A stretch of DNA of 64,000 nucleotides from positions 186,001 through 250,000 of the forward strand of contig NZ_JAAKEL010000001.1 in assembly GCF_011039205.1 (NCBI RefSeq), read 5' to 3'. Both the position numbers and the translations under genes were made by a program. Below, in pieces: positions 18,323 through 26,677 of the stretch (the first letter of the stretch is position 1; the number at the start of each line of letters is the position of its first letter). This stretch comes from Dysgonomonas sp. ZJ279. Lineage in GTDB: Bacteria; Bacteroidota; Bacteroidia; Bacteroidales; Dysgonomonadaceae. The notes beneath the pieces are model-generated. The model was not told where the DNA came from and did not search any database. It saw nothing but the letters and a program-made list of their open reading frames with translations.

Positions 18323-20485
18323 ATGAAGAAAATATTTATACTGACCTTACTATCTTTTGGTTATATATCACTTGTGGCTCAAGAGCCTGAATATGACCAT
18401 GTCTTTTTCGATAATAGCCTTATGTCAGGTAGTTACTATAATAGCAACGTCGATTATGCATCTCCTAGCTATATAGAAAATATACAGAAAAAATTACCTG
18501 TTTCTGAACAGGAATTTTTTACTGCAAAAAATTCACTGCTTCTCAAATATGTCTCAGCACCAAACGGAAGTTGGACTGCTACGGTCTTATATACAGACTG
18601 GAGAGGGAAAGACTTTGTTAAAGAAAGCACTTCTCTCGATTTTAGGTTGAAAATAACTTCAAAAACCAATAAAGAAGAATTACCGTCTATAGCTATCGCT
18701 ATAAAAGATGAAAAACAAATTTCGTCTTATCTTAATCTTGGAAAATATATCACTAATATTAGTAATAATTGGTGTCACGTAAGAATTCCACTTAGTGATT
18801 TTCAAAATATAAAATATACACATAGCAAAGAAATTAAGAATGTTCTTTTCAAACAATCGTCACAAGATGGAAAAGAGCATACAATATATATTGATCAAAT
18901 AGAATTAAGTCCTGCTAAAATAGAAAAACCAAATATCTCTAAAGCTCCTTCAATTACAGCTAAAGGTTATGAAAGACATGTTGATATTGCTTGGAACAAA
19001 GCAGGATTAGAAAATATAAAATACATAAAAATTTATAGAGCTTCAGAAAATGGAAGCTATCAGCCCGTAGGTATCCAAGATCCTTCAAGAGGACGTTTTG
19101 CCGATTTCATTGGAGACACAGATAAGACGTATAGTTATAAAATTACCTGTCTTGATTATGATTATAACGAAACACCGGCATCAAATGAAGTTGTAGCGAA
19201 AACTTATGCAATGACTGACGAGCAATTACTGACTATGTTGCAAGAAGCATCTTTCCGTTATTATTGGGATGGGGCAGAAGAACATTCTGGTTTGGCATTG
19301 GAAAATATACCCGGGCGTAAAAATATGATTGCTTCCGGAGCTTCCGGATTTGGTATTCTGGCTATAATAACTGCTACGGAACGTGGTTTTATAACGAGGG
19401 AAGAAGCAATCGGAAGATTTAAAAAAATAGTTGCATTTCTGGACAAAACAGAAACTTTCCATGGTGGCTATTCTCATTTTATAAATGGAGAGGATGGCAA
19501 AGTCATTCCATTCTTTGGGAATAAAGATAATGGTGCTGATATGGTTGAAACATCATTCTTGTTTCAAGGATTACTTACCGCACGCCAATACTTCGACAAA
19601 GATTCGGAAGATGAAACTCATATCAGAAAAATGATAACTAAGCTATGGGAAAACATCGAATGGGATTGGTATAAACAAACCAAAGATAGCAAATACTTAT
19701 ACTGGCATTGGTCACCCGATCAGGCATGGGTTATTAACCATCGGCTTATCGGTTGGAATGAAACAATGATTACCTATTTGTTGGCGATAGCTTCGCCTAC
19801 TCATGGAGTGAGTAAAGACCTGTATTATACAGGTTGGGCTAGTCAGGATCAATATGCACAAGATTATCGTGCCGATTGGGGACAAACAAGAGATGGATCG
19901 ATGTATTCGAATGGGAATACTTACCAAGGTGTGAAACTTGATGTGGGCGTATCTACGGGAGGGCCTTTATTCTTTCTTCATTACTCTTACTTAGGTTTTG
20001 ATCCGCGAGGTATTAAAGATAAATATGTGAGCAAAGATTATTTCGATAATTTCCGAAACATCGCTTTGATCAATCATCGATATTGTATCGAGAATCCTAA
20101 AGGTCAACAAGGATACGGAGCAGACAACTGGGGGCTGACAGCAAGTGATGGCCCTTGGGGATATCATGCTGCAGAGGCGGCTCTACATCAGGATGACGGA
20201 ACAATGGCTCCAACAGGGGCATTGGCATCCTTCCCTTATTTGCCGGAAGAATCAATGGCAGCCTTGAAGAATTATTACCGAAATTATGGTTCTTTTCTTT
20301 GGGGTGAATATGGTTTCAGAGATGCATTTAACCTGAATGAGAATTGGTGTGCCAGTATTTATATGGGGCTTAATCAGGCTCCGGTGACTGTTATGATAGA
20401 AAATTACAGAACAGGATTACTTTGGAATCTTTTCATGAAAGATCCGGACGTTAGGAAGATGACAGATAAGGTATTCATTAAATAA
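18323..20485 (+). CDS. PF10091 glycoamylase-domain (GH144-like) glucanase with N-terminal beta-sandwich modules
   Basis: The start at ATG 18323 gives a good signal peptide (MKKIFILTLLSFGYISLVAQ); an upstream GTG at 18278 falls inside the hairpin and is rejected. The 720-residue protein has an N-terminal carbohydrate-binding-like beta-sandwich (about 20-200), a fibronectin-III-like module (about 208-295, SITAKGYERHVDIAWNKAG) and a C-terminal PF10091 domain (about 300-715). That domain includes GADMVETSFLFQGLLTARQY, with the acidic D-x-x-E pair of this family. PF10091 includes GH144 endo-beta-1,2-glucanases. No lipobox is seen, so it is periplasmic or secreted. Substrate is inferred. Confidence 0.85.
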   Translation: MKKIFILTLLSFGYISLVAQEPEYDHVFFDNSLMSGSYYNSNVDYASPSYIENIQKKLPVSEQEFFTAKNSLLLKYVSAPNGSWTATVLYTDWRGKDFVKESTSLDFRLKITSKTNKEELPSIAIAIKDEKQISSYLNLGKYITNISNNWCHVRIPLSDFQNIKYTHSKEIKNVLFKQSSQDGKEHTIYIDQIELSPAKIEKPNISKAPSITAKGYERHVDIAWNKAGLENIKYIKIYRASENGSYQPVGIQDPSRGRFADFIGDTDKTYSYKITCLDYDYNETPASNEVVAKTYAMTDEQLLTMLQEASFRYYWDGAEEHSGLALENIPGRKNMIASGASGFGILAIITATERGFITREEAIGRFKKIVAFLDKTETFHGGYSHFINGEDGKVIPFFGNKDNGADMVETSFLFQGLLTARQYFDKDSEDETHIRKMITKLWENIEWDWYKQTKDSKYLYWHWSPDQAWVINHRLIGWNETMITYLLAIASPTHGVSKDLYYTGWASQDQYAQDYRADWGQTRDGSMYSNGNTYQGVKLDVGVSTGGPLFFLHYSYLGFDPRGIKDKYVSKDYFDNFRNIALINHRYCIENPKGQQGYGADNWGLTASDGPWGYHAAEAALHQDDGTMAPTGALASFPYLPEESMAALKNYYRNYGSFLWGEYGFRDAFNLNENWCASIYMGLNQAPVTVMIENYRTGLLWNLFMKDPDVRKMTDKVFIK

Positions 20486-20495
20486 ATTAAAATTG

Positions 20496-22736
20496 ATGGA
20501 TAAATTATTCAGACATATAGCCGTTTTATTTTTGTTGGGACTAGTATTAAATTCCTGCTCATCCAATTCATCATCAAGAGATGCAGATATGGATAAGTTT
20601 GTTGAGGATTTACTAGATAAAATGACCCTCGACGAAAAAATAGGACAAACAGTATTGTACACCAGTGGATATGATATTATCACAGGACCGACAGTTGATC
20701 CTAATTATAAAGAATATTTACGCACAGGCATGGTTGGTGGCATATTCAATGCAGTAGGTGCTGACTATACCCGAAGCTTGCAAAAGATAGCGGTTGAAGA
20801 AACTCGTTTAGGTATTCCCCTTGTTTTCGGATATGATGTCATCCATGGGCAGCGGACTATATTTCCTATCCCTCTTGCGGAATCATGTAGCTGGGATTTG
20901 GAAGCAATAGAACGATCCGGTCAGATTGCAGCAAAAGAAGCATCTGCCGAAGGTGTCAATTGGATATATGCTCCTATGGTCGATATCGCGCGTGATCCTC
21001 GTTGGGGTCGTATCGCCGAAGGTGCCGGAGAGGATGTGTATCTAGGTTCGTTAATCGCAGCTGCCAGAGTAAAAGGCATACAAGGTAATAGTTTAAGTGA
21101 TAAAAGTACAGTAGTCGCTTGTGTAAAGCATTATGCTGCTTACGGAGCGTCGATGGCCGGTAGGGATTACAATACAGTCGATGTAGGAGAGAATGAACTT
21201 TGGAATACATATCTTCCTCCGTTTAAAGCGGCGCTTGATGCAGGTTGTGCTACAATAATGACATCTTTCAACGATCTGAACGGTATTCCTGCTACAGGGA
21301 ATTCATATCTTCTGAAAAATATACTGCGTGATAAATGGAATTTCGATGGTTTTGTTGTGACAGATTATACATCAATCAACGAAATGATACAACATGGTTA
21401 TGCCTGCGACGAAAAACACTCAGCAGAAATAGCTATGAATGCAGGTGTGGATATGGATATGCAAGGTGGTGTATATATGAAGTACCTCAAAGAGTTGATA
21501 GCAGAGGGTAAAGTTTCTGAAAAGGATGTGACTGATGCAGCCCGAAGAATATTGAAAATTAAATATCAATTGGGATTATTTGAAGATCCGTATAGATATT
21601 GTGACACAGAAAGAGAAAAAACAGATCTTCTTACAGTTGAAAATAAAGAAGCGGCTCGTGATATTGCCCGTAAATCGATGGTATTACTAAAGAATAAAAA
21701 CCAATTATTACCGTTAGAAGCGAATAAGCGCATTGCATTAATTGGGCCTTTAGCTAAAGATAAATACGAAATTCTAGGTTGTTGGTCGGCAATGGGTAAC
21801 AGAGATAGTGTCCCGGTTAGTGTCTACGAAGGGCTGACTGAGGCTTTGGGTAGTGATAAAATAACTTATGCAAAAGGTTGTGATATTCAAAGTGACGATA
21901 GAAGCGGTTTCACTGAAGCATTAAGAGTTGCTTCAGCAGCAGATGTTGTAGTTATGGTGATGGGCGAATTTCATAATATGTCGGGCGAAAATAATAGTCG
22001 CACAGATATATCACTACCCGGCCTCCAACTCGATTTGCTGAAAGCTATAAAGAAAACAGGTAAACCTGTAGTTCTGGTTTTAATGAACGGACGCCCATTG
22101 ACAATAAATTGGGAGAATGATAATATAGATGCCATACTCGAAGCTTGGTTTCCGGGAACAATGGGTGGCGCGGCTATTGCCGATGTTTTGGTTGGTAAAT
22201 ACAATCCTGCTGGAAAGTTAACAGTTACTTTTCCTCAAAATGTCGGGCAGATTCCAATATTCTATAATCATAAAAATACAGGACGTCCTTATGATAAAAA
22301 TGATCCTGAGCTAGCTTATGGATCTCATTACTGGGATGTAACCAACGAACCGCTTTTCCCTTTTGGATATGGATTGAGTTATACAACATTTACTTATTCC
22401 GACTTATCACTCTCTTCTACTTCTATTAGTAAGGATAAACCGCTAAAGGTAAATGTGAAGTTAGCTAATACAGGCAAATATGATGGAGAAGAAGTTGTGC
22501 AATTATATACTCGCGATATAGTGGGTAGTGTAACGCGACCGGTTAAAGAATTGAAGGGTTTTAAAAAAGTATTTTTGAAAGCAGGAGAAACAAAAGATGT
22601 TGAATTTACGCTCTCAGTAGATGATCTTCGATTTTATAATCCTGATTTGAAATTTGTATACGAAACAGGAGATTTCCATCTTTTCGTTGGCGGTGATTCT
22701 AATGCTGTATTAAAAGCAGACTTTGTTTTGGAGTAA
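20496..22736 (+). CDS. bglX: GH3 family beta-glucosidase lipoprotein (first of two)
   Basis: The start is ATG 20496; a TTG one codon upstream is less likely. The 746-residue protein has a lipoprotein signal ending LNSC. The GH3 N-terminal TIM barrel includes KHYAAYGASMAGRDYNTVD and the nucleophile motif GFVVTDYTS with D290. It is followed by the alpha/beta sandwich and a C-terminal fibronectin-III-like domain. It should cleave beta-linked gluco-oligosaccharides to glucose in the periplasm or at the membrane. GH3 enzymes of other Bacteroides that sit beside GH144 genes act on sophoro-oligosaccharides. It lies 10 bases after the PF10091 gene. Confidence 0.92.
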   Translation: MDKLFRHIAVLFLLGLVLNSCSSNSSSRDADMDKFVEDLLDKMTLDEKIGQTVLYTSGYDIITGPTVDPNYKEYLRTGMVGGIFNAVGADYTRSLQKIAVEETRLGIPLVFGYDVIHGQRTIFPIPLAESCSWDLEAIERSGQIAAKEASAEGVNWIYAPMVDIARDPRWGRIAEGAGEDVYLGSLIAAARVKGIQGNSLSDKSTVVACVKHYAAYGASMAGRDYNTVDVGENELWNTYLPPFKAALDAGCATIMTSFNDLNGIPATGNSYLLKNILRDKWNFDGFVVTDYTSINEMIQHGYACDEKHSAEIAMNAGVDMDMQGGVYMKYLKELIAEGKVSEKDVTDAARRILKIKYQLGLFEDPYRYCDTEREKTDLLTVENKEAARDIARKSMVLLKNKNQLLPLEANKRIALIGPLAKDKYEILGCWSAMGNRDSVPVSVYEGLTEALGSDKITYAKGCDIQSDDRSGFTEALRVASAADVVVMVMGEFHNMSGENNSRTDISLPGLQLDLLKAIKKTGKPVVLVLMNGRPLTINWENDNIDAILEAWFPGTMGGAAIADVLVGKYNPAGKLTVTFPQNVGQIPIFYNHKNTGRPYDKNDPELAYGSHYWDVTNEPLFPFGYGLSYTTFTYSDLSLSSTSISKDKPLKVNVKLANTGKYDGEEVVQLYTRDIVGSVTRPVKELKGFKKVFLKAGETKDVEFTLSVDDLRFYNPDLKFVYETGDFHLFVGGDSNAVLKADFVLE

Positions 22737-22791
22737 TGCTATTATTGATTTAGGATAGACAGACTATATATAAAATACTAAAATAAATAAG

Positions 22792-25086
22792 ATGAAAAAA
22801 ATTGTGATGTTACTGTGTTGTGTTTGCATGTTATATTCGTGCTCACAAGATAAAGATAATAAAAAGCAAGATGCAGAAATGAATCGTTTTATAGACGATC
22901 TCATGAGTAAAATGACTTTGGATGAGAAAATCGGACAGCTCAACTTACCTGGAGCAGGAGATATAACTACAGGTCAGGCTAAGAGTAGCGACATAGGTGA
23001 AAAAATTAAAGAAGGCTCGGTTGGCGGACTATTCAATATTAAAGGAGTAGAAAAAATCAGAGAAGTACAACGTGTAGCTGTTGAAGAAAGCCGTCTGAAA
23101 ATTCCATTATTATTCGGAATGGACGTGATCCATGGTTACGAAACTGTATTTCCTATTCCTTTAGGCATAGCTTGTACATGGGATATGGCTGCAATAGAGC
23201 AGTCGGCTCAGATTGCAGCAGTAGAAGCCAGTGCCGATGGTATTTGCTGGACATTCAGCCCGATGGTAGATATCAGTAGGGACCCTCGTTGGGGACGTGT
23301 TTCCGAAGGTAGTGGCGAAGACCCTTATCTAGGCGGAGAGATTGCCAAAGCAATGGTTAGAGGTTATCAGGGAGAAGGTAATACTTTTGCTTCGAATAAA
23401 AATATAATGGCTTGTGTGAAACATTTTGCCCTATATGGTGCAGGTGAAGCCGGTCGCGACTACAATACAGTTGATATGAGTCATCAACGTATGTATAATG
23501 AATATTTCAGACCTTACGAAGCTGCTGTTGAAGCGGGTGTAGGTAGTGTTATGGCATCATTCAACGAGGTTGACGGTGTGCCTGCAACAGCTAGCAAGTG
23601 GCTGATGACTGATGTGCTTCGCGATCAATGGAAATTCGATGGTTTTGTAGTAACCGATTATACAGGAATTGCCGAAATGGTAGAACATGGTATCGGTGAT
23701 CTTAAAACAGTATCTGCTCGCTCTTTGGATGCAGGTGTTGATATGGATATGGTTGCTGCCGGATTCTTAACTACACTTAAAGAATCGGTGAATGAAGGAA
23801 AGATTACAGAGAAACAAATAGATAAAGCATGCCGTCGTATTCTTGAAGCAAAATATAAACTTGGTTTATTTGCCGATCCATACAAATATTGTGATGTAGA
23901 GCGTGCTAAGACTGAAATATATGCTAAAGAACACCGTGATGCTGCGCGTAAGATTGCATCAGAAAGTTTTGTTCTTCTTAAAAATAAAGATAATGTATTG
24001 CCTTTAACTAAAAAAGGAACAATTGCGGTTGTAGGTCCTCTTGGAAATACACGCTCTAATATGCCAGGCACATGGAGTGTTGCAGCAGATTTCAATAAAG
24101 CTGCTACATTAATAGAAGGTTTAGAATCTGTAGTTGGCGGCAATGCTAAAATCGTATATGCTAAAGGTAGCAATCTTACAAGTGATCCTGAATTAGAAGC
24201 AAGATCAACAATGTTTGGTCGCGATTTAGGTAGAGATGCCCGTTCGGAAGAAGCTATCCGTAACGAAGCATTACAAATTGCCAGAGGTGCTGATGTAATT
24301 GTAGCGGCTCTTGGTGAATCATCTGAAATGAGTGGCGAAAGTAGTAGCCGTACAGACCTGAATATCCCTGATGTTCAACAACGACTATTGAAAGAATTGT
24401 TGAAAACAGGAAAGCCTGTTGTTTTGGTATTGTTTACAGGTCGCCCATTGACATTGACATGGGAAGACGAAAATGTTCCTGCCATTCTTAATGTATGGTT
24501 TGGTGGAACAGAAGCTGCTTATGCTATTGGTGATGTATTGTTTGGCGATGTAAATCCAAGTGGAAAACTAACGACTACTTTCCCTAAGAATGTAGGACAA
24601 ATTCCACTATTTTATAATCACAAAAATACAGGACGTCCATTGGCCGAAGGAAAATGGTTCGAAAAATTCCGTAGCAATTACTTAGATGTAGATAACGAAC
24701 CTCTATATCCATTTGGGTATGGTCTTAGTTACTCTCAATTCGAGTATAGCCCTGTTAAGCTAAGTTCTGCAGCTATTGATGCAAAAGGTGAATTGACTGC
24801 TGAAGTAACATTGACCAACAAAGGTAAAGTTGATGGAGCAGAAGTAGTACAATTATATATCCGCGACATAGTAGGTAGTGTAACACGTCCGGTTAAAGAG
24901 CTGAAAGGTTTCGAGAAAGTATTTGTAAAAGCAGGTGAATCTAAAACTATAAGTTTCAAGATTACTCCCGAAATGTTGAAGTTCTACAATTACGATTTGG
25001 ATTATGTGTTTGAACCGGGTGATTTCGATGTGATGATCGGAGGAAACAGCCGCGATGTGAAAACAGCTAGATTTGCATTGAACTAA
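22792..25086 (+). CDS. bglX: GH3 family beta-glucosidase lipoprotein (second of two)
   Basis: The 764-residue protein has a lipoprotein signal (MKKIVMLLCCVCMLYSC). Its GH3 architecture matches its upstream neighbour: the KHFALYGAGEAGRDYNTVD motif, the nucleophile D289 in GFVVTDYTG, and a fibronectin-III-like C-terminal domain. Both share long identical runs such as GSVTRPVKELKGF, so they are paralogues, probably an old tandem duplication with diverged specificity. A middle insertion near residues 465-490 (ARSTMFGRDLGRDARSEE) is absent from the first copy. The 55-base spacer suggests co-transcription. Confidence 0.92.
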   Translation: MKKIVMLLCCVCMLYSCSQDKDNKKQDAEMNRFIDDLMSKMTLDEKIGQLNLPGAGDITTGQAKSSDIGEKIKEGSVGGLFNIKGVEKIREVQRVAVEESRLKIPLLFGMDVIHGYETVFPIPLGIACTWDMAAIEQSAQIAAVEASADGICWTFSPMVDISRDPRWGRVSEGSGEDPYLGGEIAKAMVRGYQGEGNTFASNKNIMACVKHFALYGAGEAGRDYNTVDMSHQRMYNEYFRPYEAAVEAGVGSVMASFNEVDGVPATASKWLMTDVLRDQWKFDGFVVTDYTGIAEMVEHGIGDLKTVSARSLDAGVDMDMVAAGFLTTLKESVNEGKITEKQIDKACRRILEAKYKLGLFADPYKYCDVERAKTEIYAKEHRDAARKIASESFVLLKNKDNVLPLTKKGTIAVVGPLGNTRSNMPGTWSVAADFNKAATLIEGLESVVGGNAKIVYAKGSNLTSDPELEARSTMFGRDLGRDARSEEAIRNEALQIARGADVIVAALGESSEMSGESSSRTDLNIPDVQQRLLKELLKTGKPVVLVLFTGRPLTLTWEDENVPAILNVWFGGTEAAYAIGDVLFGDVNPSGKLTTTFPKNVGQIPLFYNHKNTGRPLAEGKWFEKFRSNYLDVDNEPLYPFGYGLSYSQFEYSPVKLSSAAIDAKGELTAEVTLTNKGKVDGAEVVQLYIRDIVGSVTRPVKELKGFEKVFVKAGESKTISFKITPEMLKFYNYDLDYVFEPGDFDVMIGGNSRDVKTARFALN

Positions 25087-25165
25087 TTACTTCTTTTCGG
25101 AAGAAAAGTGGTTTTAAGTTTATCTATATAGAATAAGGTGTTTGGTTATTAGGTTAAGTAGAGAG

Positions 25166-25220
25166 AAAAGGTAACAAACGAAAACAACATACAAAGTGTC
25201 ACTTTTGTTACCTTTTAACA
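25166..25220 (+). terminator. Terminator or attenuator between the GH3 and second PF10091 gene
   Basis: A 13-bp perfect stem AAAAGGTAACAAA (25166-25178) pairs with TTTGTTACCTTTT (25204-25216); the TTTT after GTTACC acts as the U tract. A smaller competing hairpin, AAAGTG-T-CACTTT (25193-25205), overlaps the right arm by two bases, so the two folds cannot both be complete. It may stop part of the transcription before 25307. Confidence 0.55.
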
Positions 25221-25306
25221 TTCTCTGATTTAGGTTGGCTATTTTATAGCTTTTGTAAAATTGTAAAAATCAGGTTTGATTCCTGATTGATATTATTTAG
25301 AATAAT

Positions 25307-26659
25307 ATGAAGAAAATATATATCAGTTTATTTGTAGTATTGTCTATGCTCAACTTTATTAGCTGTAATACAGCCAATAAAGGTTCGAATACTACAACTG
25401 TTGCCGAAATATCGGACGAGGCTCTTTTAGATTCTGTTCAGAGAAGAACATTCGGTTATTTCTGGAATGAATCGGAACCGACGAGCGGAATGGCTCGCGA
25501 GCGTTTTCATGTTGATGGGATATACCCTCAAAACGATAGGAATGTTGTAACTTCGGGTGGTAGCGGCTTTGGTATCATGGCTATTATTGTTGGTATAGAG
25601 AGAGGGTATGTAACCCGACAAGAAGGTCTCGATCATATGGCTAAGATTGTTACTTTCCTTGAAAATGCAGATTCGTTTAAAGGAGTTTTTCCTCATTGGT
25701 GGGATGGTGAAACAGGTAAAGTAAAAGGTTTCAGTGATAAAGACAATGGTGGAGACTTAGTTGAAACATCATTCTTATTACAAGGCTTGCTGGCCACTCA
25801 TCAATATTATATAAATGGTACTGAGGCAGAAAAAGCATTAGCCGCACGTATTGATAAACTATGGAAGGCAGTAGACTGGAATTGGCATCGAAACGGAAAA
25901 AATGTTCTATACTGGCATTGGAGTCCTAGTCATTCATGGGAAATGAATTTTGCTATCAGAGGATATAACGAATGTCTTATCACATATGTTCTTGCAGCTT
26001 CTTCACCTACGCATGGCGTTCCAGCCGAAGTGTATCACGAAGGCTGGGCTGAGAACGGTAAAATTATAGAACCTCACGAGGTGGAGGGCTATAAATTGAA
26101 TATGCGTTACCAAAGTAATTCAGGGGCAGGTCCATTGTTCTGGGCTCATTATTCTTTTTTAGGATTAAATCCTACTGGATTGAAAGATCGATATGCTGAT
26201 TACTTTCAAGAAATGAAAAATTATACATTGATCAACAGAGCATATAGTATCCGAAATCCAAAACAATTTAAAGGATTTGGTGAAGATCTTTGGGGACTCT
26301 CGGCGAGCTATTCAACAGTGGGGTATGCTGCGCATGAACCTTCGGAAGAAGGTGATCATGGTGTTATTGCACCTACAGCGGCTTTATCGTCTATCGTTTA
26401 TACGCCTGAGGAATCTATGAAGGTGATGAGAAGTCTGTATAATATGGGTGATAAACTTTGGGGACCATACGGTTTTTATGATGCTTTTAGCGAAACAGAA
26501 GACTGGTATCCACAACGCTATTTGGCAATCGATCAAGGACCTATTATTGTGATGATAGAAAATTATCGTACGCAACTATTATGGAATTTGTTTATGAGTC
26601 ATCCCGATGTTCAGAGTGGATTAAAGAAACTAGGATTTGAAAGTCCTCAATTAAAATAA
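25307..26659 (+). CDS. PF10091 glycoamylase-domain lipoprotein, GH144-like endo-beta-1,2-glucanase
   Basis: The 450-residue protein has a lipoprotein signal (ending FISC) and is almost entirely one PF10091 domain, an (alpha/alpha)6 barrel. The segment GGDLVETSFLLQGLLATHQ contains D150 and E153, the D-x-x-E spacing of acidic residues described for GH144 enzymes. The C-terminal VMIENYRTQLLWNLFMSHPD motif is shared with the larger paralogue at 18323. GH144 enzymes cut inside beta-1,2-glucans to release sophoro-oligosaccharides, fitting the neighbouring GH3 genes. The old label 'glucoamylase' is misleading. Biochemical specificity is inferred. Confidence 0.86.
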   Translation: MKKIYISLFVVLSMLNFISCNTANKGSNTTTVAEISDEALLDSVQRRTFGYFWNESEPTSGMARERFHVDGIYPQNDRNVVTSGGSGFGIMAIIVGIERGYVTRQEGLDHMAKIVTFLENADSFKGVFPHWWDGETGKVKGFSDKDNGGDLVETSFLLQGLLATHQYYINGTEAEKALAARIDKLWKAVDWNWHRNGKNVLYWHWSPSHSWEMNFAIRGYNECLITYVLAASSPTHGVPAEVYHEGWAENGKIIEPHEVEGYKLNMRYQSNSGAGPLFWAHYSFLGLNPTGLKDRYADYFQEMKNYTLINRAYSIRNPKQFKGFGEDLWGLSASYSTVGYAAHEPSEEGDHGVIAPTAALSSIVYTPEESMKVMRSLYNMGDKLWGPYGFYDAFSETEDWYPQRYLAIDQGPIIVMIENYRTQLLWNLFMSHPDVQSGLKKLGFESPQLK

Positions 26660-26677
26660 GAATTTAACCTGTAGGCC

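Noticed and set aside
25307-26659. Starch-degrading glucoamylase function suggested by the PF10091 name
   Set aside because: The domain name is historical; the D-x-x-E residues and the GH3 partners fit GH144-type activity better, and no GH13, GH31 or GH97 is present.
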